A DNA stretch of 64,000 nucleotides from contig DASXEH010000018.1 of NCBI GenBank assembly GCA_036490215.1, forward strand, positions 62,001 to 126,000, written 5' to 3'. The stretch comes from JASHSH01 sp036490215 (lineage in GTDB: Bacteria > Pseudomonadota > Alphaproteobacteria > Rhodospirillales > Magnetospirillaceae). This document shows positions 8,224 through 17,165 of this stretch, piece after piece. Positions within the stretch are counted from its first letter, which is position 1; each line of letters begins with the position of its first letter. A model generated the notes under the pieces. That model saw nothing but the letters and a program-made list of their open reading frames with translations, did not search any database and was not told the DNA's origin. The position numbers were made by a program, and so were the translations under genes.

Positions 8224-9126
8224 TTATACAAACACGCGATAGTGCTGGACGAGTTCGCGGACCAATTGGACCACTTCTTGGAGCCCGGGTCCGAATTCGC
8301 TGATCTGGTAGCAAATCGAGACGCGGTGACCGGGCAGCGGCGGCGATACGTTGAGCCGTCGCACTTCGCCGCGAGCCACCTTATCTGCCATCACGCGCGC
8401 CGGAATGAGGCCGATCGCCAGCCCGCTCAAGATCGTCGGAATAGTGACGAGGAGACTGTTGCACATGCTAATTCGCTGCGGCTCAACGCCCGCTTGGCTA
8501 AACCATCGCATGGCCGTGGTGTAGAGGCGTGCCGGCGGCGGCGAGACAACCAAATGATGGCTGCCGAGATCCTGCGGCGTCAAAACGCCGCGCGGGATGT
8601 CAGCTTCGTTGCTGGCGAACCAACTCAGTTCATTCGTGCCAATTGCTTCCCGCCGCACGTGGTCGGCGACATCCGGCTCGGAGATCACCGCGACGTCCAG
8701 TTGTCGATCATTGAGAAGACGACTGACGGTCGGCGTGTCTCCGACATGCATCGACGTCTCAAGAGCGGGATATCGCCCCTCGAGACGACGCAAAAGCTCC
8801 GGAAGACAGACCTGTCCGAAAGTCTCGTTGAGACCGAGGCGCAATTGGCCGATGAGCGGATTGCGCGTGCGGAATCGTTCCGACATTTCGCGCACCGTTT
8901 CCAACATCCTGTCGGCATAAGCCAGCAATGCCGTTCCTTCGGCCGTGATATTGATCTTCGGTCCGCGCCGGATGAACAGCTTGGTGCCCAGCGCATCTTC
9001 GAGTTCCCGCATGCGTTGCGAGATGCTCGGCTGAGTCAGGGACAAGTTTTGGGCGGCGGCATTGAAACTCCCCAATCGAACGATTCGTTCGAATGTTCGG
9101 AGCTGAGCGAGCGTCACGTTCATCAT
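8224..9126 (-). CDS. LysR-family transcriptional regulator
   Basis: This LysR-type regulator has 300 residues. The winged helix-turn-helix lies at residues 4-63 (LAQLRTFERIVRLGSFNAAA, then LTQPSISQRMRELED), followed by the linker helix and a two-lobed effector-binding domain. It is transcribed divergently from the amidohydrolase gene at 9261. The 134-bp gap holds one copy of a 35-bp element also found before the importer operon at 1885. LysR proteins usually regulate the divergent neighbour and themselves in response to a pathway intermediate, so this is probably the local activator of cluster A. The effector is unknown. Confidence 0.88.
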   Translation of the reverse strand: MMNVTLAQLRTFERIVRLGSFNAAAQNLSLTQPSISQRMRELEDALGTKLFIRRGPKINITAEGTALLAYADRMLETVREMSERFRTRNPLIGQLRLGLNETFGQVCLPELLRRLEGRYPALETSMHVGDTPTVSRLLNDRQLDVAVISEPDVADHVRREAIGTNELSWFASNEADIPRGVLTPQDLGSHHLVVSPPPARLYTTAMRWFSQAGVEPQRISMCNSLLVTIPTILSGLAIGLIPARVMADKVARGEVRRLNVSPPLPGHRVSICYQISEFGPGLQEVVQLVRELVQHYRVFV

Positions 9127-9135
9127 AGGAATTAC

Positions 9136-9170
9136 TTATCATATAACGGGGGGAGTATCAATTTTCCTTC
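9136..9170 (+). promoter_or_regulatory. 35-bp element in the LysR/amidohydrolase divergent promoter
   Basis: This is the second copy of the element at 1728-1762, 27 of 35 bases identical including TATCAATTTTCCTTC at 9156-9170. It lies 10-44 bp upstream of the LysR start and 91-125 bp upstream of the amidohydrolase start, the normal place for a LysR recognition site. It contains an AT-rich left half (TTATCATATAA) followed by a G-run. Confidence 0.5.
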
Positions 9171-9260
9171 CGGTCTTCCCATTGGTAGATTGCGTTCGAC
9201 AAGGTGCCGGGGGAAGGCACGGGCGTTGTTGTGGGTTGGTTTCGTTAGGAGGGTGAGGAT

Positions 9261-10778
9261 ATGACGTTTCTGAGTGATCGCGAGCTTGCAGGACTGGCAC
9301 CGGCTGAAAAAGCTGCCTTTCCTTCACCGGTTCCGACCCAGATGGTTTCCAACGGCGAATTCAACCCCATAGCGCAGACACCTCAGCAGCGCGAAGTAGA
9401 GGCGCGGATCAAAGCCGCAGCCGATACGACAGGTCGAAAATTGGGCATGGACCCTGCGACGTTTCTGCGCAGTGCGTCCGGCATGGCTGCTGCCTTCGAA
9501 GCCATGAACCAGGTGCATGGAAAAGTCTTTGCCGTCGGCCGCGATGAGGCCACAGATCCGGGGGCCGCGGCAGCTTGGCGGGCCGGATTTGCCAAGCAGT
9601 TCGTCTTTGACGACCAGGTTCACTTTGTGCGCGACGATTATTCCTGGGAAGAGCATCTGGGCTTGGCGAAATGGGCATCCGACTATGGATGGAATCGCTC
9701 GCTTGCGCCGTCCTCCGCACTGACGCTCGATCTTTACAAGTTCGACAATTTCTTCAAGGAAATCTACTTCGACAGCGATACTTCGCTTGCGCTCTTGAGT
9801 GGCGCACCGACTGACGATCCAGATAAGGAATTTTTGTCGAACGATCAGATCAAGCAGGCTGCCGACGTGGTGAATAACGCCGCAAAGAATCGACGCCTGC
9901 TGTACCACACCATGATCATGCCAGGGACGCCGGGGTGGATGGATGAAGTCGAACGCGGCATCGAAGTTCTGAAGCCGACGAGTTGGAAGGGTTACACCGT
10001 CGGTGACCCGATCGTTCCCCAGGGTGCCCGGTATCCGTATCGACTCGACGACGAGAAGCTGATGTATCCGTTCTACGAGCGCGCCGTAAAGTCGGGCATC
10101 ACCACGGTGTGCATTCACAAGGGGCTCTTGCCGGCGGATTACGCCAGCTCGATGCCAGACGCCTGGCAATACGCGACGGTGGACGATGTCGGTAAGGCGG
10201 CAAAGGATTGGCCGCAGATCGACTTCGTGATCTATCACGCCGGGATCGCGGTCTTCCAACAGGACTTCGTTGAGGACCTCGCCCATTTCGAAAAGACGGG
10301 CGCTTTGCGTTGGATCAGCGATCTCGCGGCGATTCCTGAAAAGTACGGGGTGAACAACGTTTATGCCGATCTGGGAACGTGTTTCGGATGCTGTGCTACG
10401 ACCAGCCCTCGTGTCGCGGCCGGTATCGTCGGCATGCTGGTCAAGGGGCTCGGTTACGAGCGCGTTTTCTGGGGTACCGATGCTGTATGGCAAGGCGGAC
10501 CGCAATGGCAGATCGAGGCGTTCCGTCGCCTCGAGATCCCCGAAGCTCTGCAGAAGAAATTCGGCTACGCGCCTCTTGGCGAAGGCAATGGTTTGGTGAA
10601 GAAGTCGATCCTCGGCCTCAACGCCGCGCGTCACTACAAGGTGCCCGTGAAGGAAGGTGACCTGTCGGTCTGGGAACAAGACGGTATTGGCCAGATGAAG
10701 CAGGCATATCTCAAGGATGGCGGTCAACGCAGCAACGCTGCTTATGGATACGTCGTCCGGAATGGGGCGGAATTCTGA
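9261..10778 (+). CDS. Amidohydrolase-2 family metal-dependent hydrolase
   Basis: This TIM-barrel metal hydrolase of 505 residues belongs to the amidohydrolase-related family (PF04909, ACMSD/lactonase relatives). Likely metal ligands are the first-strand motif FDDQVHFV, the histidines in TTVCIHKGL and DFVIYHAG, and the aspartate in VFWGTDAVWQGG near the end. It is longer than ACMSD (about 330 residues) and has an N-terminal region of about 100 residues with no recognised domain. There is no signal peptide, so it is cytosolic. The ribosome site AGGAGGGTGAGG precedes the ATG. The reaction may be a lactone or amide hydrolysis or a decarboxylation; the sequence does not decide. A strong terminator at 10788 closes the transcript. 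Confidence 0.8.
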   Translation: MTFLSDRELAGLAPAEKAAFPSPVPTQMVSNGEFNPIAQTPQQREVEARIKAAADTTGRKLGMDPATFLRSASGMAAAFEAMNQVHGKVFAVGRDEATDPGAAAAWRAGFAKQFVFDDQVHFVRDDYSWEEHLGLAKWASDYGWNRSLAPSSALTLDLYKFDNFFKEIYFDSDTSLALLSGAPTDDPDKEFLSNDQIKQAADVVNNAAKNRRLLYHTMIMPGTPGWMDEVERGIEVLKPTSWKGYTVGDPIVPQGARYPYRLDDEKLMYPFYERAVKSGITTVCIHKGLLPADYASSMPDAWQYATVDDVGKAAKDWPQIDFVIYHAGIAVFQQDFVEDLAHFEKTGALRWISDLAAIPEKYGVNNVYADLGTCFGCCATTSPRVAAGIVGMLVKGLGYERVFWGTDAVWQGGPQWQIEAFRRLEIPEALQKKFGYAPLGEGNGLVKKSILGLNAARHYKVPVKEGDLSVWEQDGIGQMKQAYLKDGGQRSNAAYGYVVRNGAEF

Positions 10779-10787
10779 ATCGGGGCG

Positions 10788-10817
10788 CAGGCGACCGGAG
10801 TTCCGGTCGCCTGTTTT
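10788..10817 (+). terminator. Rho-independent terminator after amidohydrolase gene
   Basis: An 11-bp perfect stem, CAGGCGACCGG at 10788-10798 with CCGGTCGCCTG at 10803-10813, encloses the loop AGTT and is followed at once by TTTTC. It starts 10 bp after the amidohydrolase stop codon. Confidence 0.85.
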
Positions 10818-10944
10818 CTATTGTCGCAACCAGCCCGCATATCCGGAGCGATAACTAGACCGGATGGCTGTGGTTTGGACAAGACGACTAAGGGTGACGT
10901 GGCGTGTTCTTGATTAGATATCGCCGCCACCCAGGGAGAGTTAC

Positions 10945-11763
10945 ATGACGTTGGTCAAAAATGCGGTGAAGGCTGCGGCCGCAACTGGTGAACGCATTCG
11001 CGGCGTTCACTTGACCTTTCCCGCCCCAACCATCATCGAGGTCCTGGCCCAGTCTGCCGATCTCGACTTCGTTTATATTGATGGTGAACATGGTTGTTTC
11101 GATTGGCGCGATATCGAAATCGCATGCATTACTGCTGAACGCTGCGGTCTTACATCGATCGCTCGGATTGCCGATCGTCAGGTATCGACCATAACGCGAT
11201 TTCTTGATCGCGGCATTCTCGGCGTCGTCGCTCCTCATGTCGACACTGTGGAAGATGCTCAGAGCGTGGTCGATGCCGCCTATTTTGCTCCGCTCGGCAA
11301 CCGGTCATTCGGCTCCGGCCGTCCGGAATACGGTGCTGAGATCAGCGAACGGCAGAATTATCTGACCGCCTGTAATAATCGCGTATCAGTCTGCCTGATG
11401 ATCGAGAGCCGTGCCGCTCTACAAAATGTGAGCGAACTGGCGGCGCTGTCAGGGGTCGACTATTTTAGCTTCGGCATGATGGATCTATCTCAGGATCTCG
11501 GTCACCCGGGCAATCCATCTCACCCCGATGTCGAGAATGCTGTGAAGACGGCCTCCGCGCGCATTCACGCCGCAGGGAAGCGGGTGCGCGAGGATTTTAT
11601 GAATTTTTGTTGGATTAACGATCTTCTTGTTGCGGGCGCCCAAAAAATTCTAGGGAATCCGGACGAGACGGACCGCGCCGGCACGCGTCAGGAAGCATCC
11701 GATCGTATCGGCAAGCTGCGACTCGAACGTACGGTATCCGCAGATGGAAGTATCCCCTCATAA
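10945..11763 (+). CDS. HpcH/HpaI-family 2-keto-3-deoxy acid aldolase
   Basis: This 272-residue protein belongs to the HpcH/HpaI aldolase/citrate lyase family (PF03328). These are class II, metal-dependent enzymes that cleave 2-keto-3-deoxy or 4-hydroxy-2-oxo acids to pyruvate and an aldehyde. The family motif DGEHG at about residue 49 (FVYIDGEHGCFDW), the metal-binding segment VCLMIESRAAL (Glu) and FGMMDLSQDLG (Asp) are all in place. It is close in layout to the deoxyrhamnonate aldolase YfaU type. The ribosome site AGGGAGAG precedes the ATG. The gene starts a new transcript after the terminator at 10788 and is followed by a keto-acid hydratase and two oxidoreductases. Released lactaldehyde or a similar aldehyde could go to the dehydrogenase at 6727-8214. 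Confidence 0.85.
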   Translation: MTLVKNAVKAAAATGERIRGVHLTFPAPTIIEVLAQSADLDFVYIDGEHGCFDWRDIEIACITAERCGLTSIARIADRQVSTITRFLDRGILGVVAPHVDTVEDAQSVVDAAYFAPLGNRSFGSGRPEYGAEISERQNYLTACNNRVSVCLMIESRAALQNVSELAALSGVDYFSFGMMDLSQDLGHPGNPSHPDVENAVKTASARIHAAGKRVREDFMNFCWINDLLVAGAQKILGNPDETDRAGTRQEASDRIGKLRLERTVSADGSIPS

Positions 11764-11844
11764 AAAGAAAACTTAGATAAGGGAGCAGCCGCGAGATCCG
11801 CGGGAAACTCGCTTAGTTTTGGTTGTCAGTGCGGGCGTGGCAGT

Positions 11845-12600
11845 ATGGATAGTAGTGCAATTGCGAAGGCGACCGAGGTTCTGCTTGCAGCACGGCGCAG
11901 CGGAGAATTGGCCGACCGCTTTCCGATATTGAGCCGACCGACCACGGCAGAAGAGGCGAACAGCATTCAGGAAGCTGTGGCTGCGGCTCTCGGCGAAACG
12001 ATCGCTGGATGGAAGGTCGCTCGCCTACCTGATTTCGGTTTGCTTCGCGGCATCATTCTTCAGTCCAGGGTGTTCCAGAGTGGCGCGGTTGTCTCCGCGG
12101 CGCACGCACCGGCCATGGGCGTCGAAGCGGAGATCGCGTTTCGCTTCGACCGCGCGATGTCGCCGCGCGAAGCAGAGTACAGCCGGAAGGATGTGGAAGA
12201 CTGCGTCTCGGCATTCGTGGCCATCGAAATCGTCGATTCCCGATTCAAAGAGGCTCATAAGCTTCCCGTTATCGAAAGGGCGGCCGACTGTATGTCTAAT
12301 GGCGGGTTTGTGGTCGGTACGATGCGTCATGATTGGCGCAATTTCGATCTTTCGATGCTTGCCGCCAGCCTTTTGATTAACGGCAAGCCGGTTGTCGATC
12401 GGCAAATTGGCGGTCATGTAACGAAGGATCCGCTGATCCTAGCGATCACTTTGGCGAATACGCTTCGTGCAACAACCGGCATTGCCGCCGGGAAAGTCGT
12501 GACCACAGGAACTTTCACCGGCATCCAGTATGCGGCCACCGGTGATCGGGTTCAGGCGGCATTCGATGGATTTGGCGATGCCGTGGTCAGCTTCGTCTGA
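11845..12600 (+). CDS. 2-keto-4-pentenoate hydratase / FAH-family enzyme
   Basis: This protein of 251 residues has the fold of 2-keto-4-pentenoate hydratase (MhpD) and relatives in the fumarylacetoacetase superfamily. Visible motifs are VEAEIAFRF (metal ligands), FVAIEIVDSRF, ADCMSNGGFVVG and the end segment VVTTGTFTGIQYAATGD, which corresponds to the TGS...P-GD hallmark of the family. It could hydrate a 2-keto-4-enoate or hydrolyse a 2,4-diketo acid, both compatible with the aldolase just upstream. No clear ribosome site is seen; the gap of 81 bp after the aldolase contains a short CCGCG/CGCGG hairpin. It is probably in the same operon. Confidence 0.82.
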   Translation: MDSSAIAKATEVLLAARRSGELADRFPILSRPTTAEEANSIQEAVAAALGETIAGWKVARLPDFGLLRGIILQSRVFQSGAVVSAAHAPAMGVEAEIAFRFDRAMSPREAEYSRKDVEDCVSAFVAIEIVDSRFKEAHKLPVIERAADCMSNGGFVVGTMRHDWRNFDLSMLAASLLINGKPVVDRQIGGHVTKDPLILAITLANTLRATTGIAAGKVVTTGTFTGIQYAATGDRVQAAFDGFGDAVVSFV

Positions 12601-12642
12601 TCAGTACCCTGACAACATTCAGAAAATAGAGGAATAGGAACG

Positions 12643-13590
12643 ATGGAAATTCGCAACCTCGGCCGATCTGGTCTGCGCGTCTCGCTGGTGGGCCTGGGCG
12701 CCAATAACTTCGGTTGGCGCATCGATACCGAGGCTACGCGCAAGGTCGTCCATGCCGCCCTGGACCGGGGGATTACATTCATCGATACGGCCGATATGTA
12801 TGGTGATGGACAGTCCGAAGAGATGCTGGGAAAAGCGCTCGGGTCGCACCGCAAAGATGTCGTATTGGCCACCAAATTCGCTGCGGCGTTTGGCGGCGTT
12901 GAGGGCGGACCATTCGGTTCGCGCCGCTATATCATGTCCGCCGTCGAAGACAGTCTCAAGCGGTTAGGGACAGATTGGATCGATCTCTACCAGTATCACT
13001 GGTCAGACCCACGCACGCCCATGGAGGAGACACTACGCGCGCTCGATGACCTCACGCGTCAGGGCAAAATCCGCTATATCGGTCTTTCAAATCATGCTGG
13101 CTGGCAGGTGGTTGATGCCCATTGGATCGCCCGCCATCTGGGCCTGAATGCGCCCGTTTCGTGTCAGGACGAATACAGTCTCCTCGTGCGTGGTGTCGAA
13201 CGGGAATTGGTCCCGGCAATCCGCTCTCTCGGGATGGGGCTGTTGCCGTATTTTCCACTGGCGTCAGGTTTGCTATCGGGCAAATACAAAAAGGGCGCAG
13301 CGCTTCCGACGGACGCCCGCTTCGCCAGTAAGAGTATGGGCGGTCTCGGCAATCGATATATGACTGATCGGAATTGGCCGATCGTTACCCAACTCGAGAA
13401 GTTCTGTGCCGAACGTGGCCATTCGATGCTCGAATTGGCTTTCAGTTGGCTTGCATCTAACCCAACGGTATCGAGTGTGATTGCTGGTGCCACCAAGCCT
13501 GAGCAGATTCAGCAGAACGTCGCAGCAGCCAATTGGAAACTGACTGGCGACGAAATAGCCGCCATCGACTCGATGACCAGAGTCCCATAG
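12643..13590 (+). CDS. Aldo/keto reductase
   Basis: This 315-residue aldo/keto reductase has a complete catalytic tetrad: Asp48 and Tyr53 in IDTADMYGDG, Lys78 in LATKFA and His119 in LYQYHW. The cofactor-binding end (VIAGATKPEQIQQN) is typical of NADP(H)-dependent members of this family (YajO/Gpr-like). The ribosome site AGAGGAATAGGA precedes the ATG. In this context it may act as a sugar or hydroxy-acid dehydrogenase, comparable to aldose dehydrogenases in non-phosphorylative pathways, but direction and substrate are unknown. Confidence 0.87.
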   Translation: MEIRNLGRSGLRVSLVGLGANNFGWRIDTEATRKVVHAALDRGITFIDTADMYGDGQSEEMLGKALGSHRKDVVLATKFAAAFGGVEGGPFGSRRYIMSAVEDSLKRLGTDWIDLYQYHWSDPRTPMEETLRALDDLTRQGKIRYIGLSNHAGWQVVDAHWIARHLGLNAPVSCQDEYSLLVRGVERELVPAIRSLGMGLLPYFPLASGLLSGKYKKGAALPTDARFASKSMGGLGNRYMTDRNWPIVTQLEKFCAERGHSMLELAFSWLASNPTVSSVIAGATKPEQIQQNVAAANWKLTGDEIAAIDSMTRVP

Positions 13591-13647
13591 TTCACAATCG
13601 AACGGCATAGACAGCGCTGTTCCGATTGACGGTACCCTGACGAGTCC

Positions 13648-13677
13648 CTCGCACCTTTTCGTGCGAGAAGGCATTTT
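13648..13677 (+). terminator. Possible weak terminator after aldo/keto reductase
   Basis: CTCGCAC at 13648-13654 pairs with GTGCGAG at 13661-13667 around a 6-nt loop. An ATTTTT run follows after 5 bp. The short stem and displaced T-run make termination only plausible. The rest of the 255-bp gap up to 13845 shows no gene. Confidence 0.35.
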
Positions 13678-13845
13678 TGTTGTCAAGTGGCTCCAGAGCA
13701 CTATCAACAATGGTGCTAATCTGCTGAACGTGAACGCGTTCTGGCAGCGGGTCATCACCGGCGGATTGATTGTCGTGACTGTCTATTTCGATCAGCTACG
13801 TCGCCGCCGTTGACGGCGTCAAGCCTGATAGAGGACGAAGAGGAT

Positions 13846-14808
13846 ATGCACCAGGTTAACGTAGCTGTACTCGACGATTATCAGGAGGCCGCCAACTCAT
13901 GTGCTGATTGGTCAGTTTTGGGAGCCGACGCTCGGGTTGTATTCTTTCGCGATCATGTCGCCGATTTTGACGCGCTTGCCGCCAGGCTGCAGCCCTTCAA
14001 TGTGGTCGTGGCAATGCGCGAGCGCACGGCTTTCTCGGCCGAGCGGATTGCCAAGCTGCCGAATCTCAAGCTGATCGTAACCGTTGGGACCTGGAATGCG
14101 GCCATCGACATGCAGGCGGCACAGGCGAAAGGCATTGTTGTTTCGGGCACAAGCGGCGGCGGTCCCAAAGGGCCTGCCACGGTCACTTGGGCGCTTCTTC
14201 TCGCCATTACACGCAATCTTGTTCAGGAGGCGGCCTCCCTACGTGCGGGCGGCTGGCAATGGGGACTGGGCACTGAGCTCGATGGGAAAATCCTGGGTCT
14301 CCTCGGTCTCGGCACTATAGGGCAGATCGTGGCGCGATTCGGCCAAGCATTCGGTATGACGACGATCAGTTGGAGTCACAATCTCACAACCGAAAAAGCC
14401 AAATCGGCCGGAGTCGAATATGTGTCAAAGGATGAGCTGTTCCGGCGTAGTGATGTCGTTAGCGTCCATCTGAAATTGGGTGATCGCACTCGCGGTATCG
14501 TCGGAGAACGTGAACTTGGCCTCATGAAGTCAACCGCTTATTTGGTCAATACGTCGCGCGGACCGATCGTCTCAGAATCTGCGTTGATCAGCGCTTTGCA
14601 AAATCGACGCATCGCCGGTGCTGCGCTCGACGTTTTCGACGAGGAGCCGTTGCTCCCGTCGCACCCGTTCCGATTCCTGCCCAATGTTCTGGCGACGCCG
14701 CACATCGGCTATGTCAGTCTCGAAACATATCGTCTCGTCTTCCCGCAAATCGTGGAGGACATTCAGGCGTGGTTTTCGGGCACGCCAATCCGTGTCTTAA
14801 ATCCTTAG
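13846..14808 (+). CDS. D-isomer-specific 2-hydroxyacid dehydrogenase
   Basis: This 320-residue protein is a D-2-hydroxyacid dehydrogenase. The NAD-binding motif is LLGLGTIGQIVARFG. The catalytic arginine follows in VNTSRGPIV, the glutamate in ALDVFDEEPL and the histidine in ATPHIGYVS. The start at 13846 (MHQVNVAVLDDYQ) is preferred because purine-rich GAGGACGAAGAGG lies just before it; a 12-residue longer form from 13810 is possible. It is the last + strand gene of cluster A. It may reduce a keto acid made by the aldolase step or oxidise a hydroxy acid. Confidence 0.87.
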   Translation: MHQVNVAVLDDYQEAANSCADWSVLGADARVVFFRDHVADFDALAARLQPFNVVVAMRERTAFSAERIAKLPNLKLIVTVGTWNAAIDMQAAQAKGIVVSGTSGGGPKGPATVTWALLLAITRNLVQEAASLRAGGWQWGLGTELDGKILGLLGLGTIGQIVARFGQAFGMTTISWSHNLTTEKAKSAGVEYVSKDELFRRSDVVSVHLKLGDRTRGIVGERELGLMKSTAYLVNTSRGPIVSESALISALQNRRIAGAALDVFDEEPLLPSHPFRFLPNVLATPHIGYVSLETYRLVFPQIVEDIQAWFSGTPIRVLNP

Positions 14809-15267
14809 GGAGTAGAAGTTGCCGCGTCTGGACGATCGAGGTAGACCGAAACGCCTGTTATTCGTAACCTGAGTCCTTCTCTACCTCTGACAAAAAATGG
14901 AAGCAGACATCAAGCACGCACAAAATCATTAGCGTGATGGCGGCTCTCTAGGCCCGGTCTTTCGTGGACGTACTGACTGCGAGCATCCTGCTCCTCGCTA
15001 TTTTCGTTACCTGATTTGAATGCCAGTCGGGATTCTTTGATCACCAATAGACCGAGCTATCGCACAGAACGTGCGAGCGTTCTCGATCAGCGACTCTTGT
15101 GGCGCCAAAAATGAGAAAGTGGCGGGAGTCGAATTCGACGAGCATTCCGAGCGCCGGGGGAAAAGTCGATCGATTTGACCGGCGCCTCGACGAGAATTGC
15201 CTTCCATTTTGCAATCAACCTCGAATGAGCCGGCTTCCTAAGAGTCGCGATCCAAACGAACCAATGA
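14809..15267. other. Intergenic region between convergent clusters A and B
   Basis: This region of about 460 bp separates the last + gene of cluster A from the converging LysR gene. Open frames of 60-138 codons exist, but none has a recognisable domain or ribosome site. No strong terminator hairpin was found. Confidence 0.5.
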
Positions 15268-16167
15268 TCACTTCATCGCGCTGGCGATCGTCTTTCTCAG
15301 CCATGCATGGCCAGGATCTTCGTCATAGCGAGATTGCCAAACTTGATCGATGGCAAAATCGACTTCCTGAATCGGAAATGGCTTGGCGAGGCACTTGGAA
15401 AAGAAGGCATCGTGTTCTGCCCAGCGCTTTGGTGCCGCGGCCACCAGATCGGTGCCTTCGACAATCGGGCGCACATCCATCCACGTCGGTACCTGTACCG
15501 CGACGTGTCGCCTGAGGCCGCGGCGTAGAAGAGCATCGTCGATCAGGCTACTTCCAACCGCGTTGGCAGCCACTCTGACGTGTTTGAGCGCTAGATATTG
15601 TTGGAGGTTCATGCGTTTCTTGGCAGCCGCATGTTCGCGCCGCATGACGACGACGAAAGCATCTTCAAAAAGCCTCTCCCGGCTGTTGACGGATAGCGGC
15701 ACGCGGTCGTTCGCCAGCCGAACGTGGATCTCGTCGCCGATCACTTCATCATTGGCAACACCTTCGACGAAATTATCCACTTGCAGCTGAATGTCAGGCG
15801 CCTCCCGCTGAAGGATGTGGCATACGCGCTCGAGCAACGTACCTGAGACATAGGTCGAGACCCGCAGGCGAAAGAGCCTACGGGACTGCCCCGGATCGAA
15901 TTCCGCGTGGGCTACCATCGTTGCCTCGACTTGGGCCAAGGCGGAGCGAAGAGAAAGGGCAATTTGCGCGGCGCGCCAAGTCGGTTCCATGCCACGCGCG
16001 TGACGGATCAGCAACTCGTCACCAAATGTCGCGCGCAGCCGGCGCAGTGCGTGGCTCACGGCCGACTGTGTCAGGCCCAACCGTCGTGCCGCGCCCAAAA
16101 CGCTGCGCTCGGCCAATAGAACGTCGAGGATCACGAGAAGGTTGAGATCGATGGAGCGTAAGTTCAT
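15268..16167 (-). CDS. LysR-family transcriptional regulator
   Basis: This LysR-type regulator has 299 residues, with the N-terminal HTH at about residues 4-62 (SIDLNLLVILDVLLAERSVLGAA, then LTQSAVSHALRRLR). This N-terminus resembles the NodD/LinR branch of the family. The effector domain follows. It is the last gene of the - strand run of cluster B, 79 bp after the aldo/keto reductase, and so may be co-transcribed with it. It could regulate the cluster's two promoters that share GTTTATGAATTTGACC, but no site was seen directly in front of this gene. Confidence 0.87.
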   Translation of the reverse strand: MNLRSIDLNLLVILDVLLAERSVLGAARRLGLTQSAVSHALRRLRATFGDELLIRHARGMEPTWRAAQIALSLRSALAQVEATMVAHAEFDPGQSRRLFRLRVSTYVSGTLLERVCHILQREAPDIQLQVDNFVEGVANDEVIGDEIHVRLANDRVPLSVNSRERLFEDAFVVVMRREHAAAKKRMNLQQYLALKHVRVAANAVGSSLIDDALLRRGLRRHVAVQVPTWMDVRPIVEGTDLVAAAPKRWAEHDAFFSKCLAKPFPIQEVDFAIDQVWQSRYDEDPGHAWLRKTIASAMK

Positions 16168-16246
16168 GAGGCCGGCCGATCGTTCGATTGCTCTGACATG
16201 AACAATATCGAATTCAATAAGCCGAACAATGATCGAAATTGCATGA

Positions 16247-17110
16247 TCAAGCGTAGCGATTGTGCAAGGACGCTAGATCAATACGACCATCGGTATCGCG
16301 CCAGACACGCACGGTTGCGTCTACGATCGCCACGTCGCGCATGCCAACCAAGGCGACATCCACTAGGGGATTGGACAGCACGAATTGAATCAATGCTTCG
16401 GTATAATCGAAGCGATTCGTCGGATTGACCATGTTGATCCAGCGCTGCAGGATCCCCGACGTAGCGCTGCGCATCGTCACCACCCCCATCCCGCGCCGTT
16501 TCGCCTCAATTAAGGAACCGAAAGGCGAAGTCGGCTCGTATGGATGCTGGTTTATGAAATTGTAGCAGATCTGCATCGAATCGAACCCTCCCGACTCGAT
16601 GAAGTGGTACACGGCCGCGTTGTTGTCTTCCGTCGTAAACCCCGTCGACCTGATCAGTCCTTCATCTTTGAGGCGGGACAACTGATCCAATGCGCCGCCC
16701 TTGCGCATGATCATGGCCTCGTCTTCGGCCCTATAGCTGGCGCCGTGGATTTGCAGTAGGTCGACATTGTCGCGTTTCAGCCGGACTAAGCTTTCTTCCA
16801 GGGAACGGCGCATATCGTCGGCGCGCCGCAGCGAAACTTTGGTGGCAAGAAAGACGTCCGCATCGGCCAGAGCCTCACCGAACAAGGTTTCGGCGAGGCC
16901 ATCGCCATAGGCGGGCGCTGTATCGAAATAGGTCACTCCCAATTCGACGGCATGTTTGATCGCCGCTATGACTTTCTCTCGGTTGGCTGAATCGGTAGCG
17001 TCGTATTGACCGAGATAATTGGTCAATCCGGCGACGGCGCCGCCGAAGCCCAATCGGCTGATCATCTTTTTGTTAGGGCCGAATGGTGCCGTGAGATCGA
17101 TATTGTTCAT
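16247..17110 (-). CDS. Aldo/keto reductase (L-galactose/fucose dehydrogenase-like)
   Basis: From the chosen ATG (MNNIDLTAPFG) this protein has 287 residues. The tetrad is intact: Asp63 and Tyr68 in FDTAPAYGDG, Lys91 in LATKV, and His122 in LLQIHG. The layout resembles the D-threo-aldose/L-fucose dehydrogenase group of aldo/keto reductases. An in-frame extension up to 17284 has no family match and overlaps the upstream hydrolase gene, so it is rejected. The ribosome site is weak. The gene sits between the lactonase-like hydrolase and the LysR gene and may oxidise the imported compound. Confidence 0.83.
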   Translation of the reverse strand: MNNIDLTAPFGPNKKMISRLGFGGAVAGLTNYLGQYDATDSANREKVIAAIKHAVELGVTYFDTAPAYGDGLAETLFGEALADADVFLATKVSLRRADDMRRSLEESLVRLKRDNVDLLQIHGASYRAEDEAMIMRKGGALDQLSRLKDEGLIRSTGFTTEDNNAAVYHFIESGGFDSMQICYNFINQHPYEPTSPFGSLIEAKRRGMGVVTMRSATSGILQRWINMVNPTNRFDYTEALIQFVLSNPLVDVALVGMRDVAIVDATVRVWRDTDGRIDLASLHNRYA

Positions 17111-17165
17111 AAGAGAACGACTTGATTTTTCATTGTCATTGATAGACCTGAGCCGCCGATTGGAA

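Noticed and set aside
14809..15267. A 66-codon frame at 15007-15207 (-) as a gene remnant
   Set aside because: No family could be recognised and there is no ribosome site.
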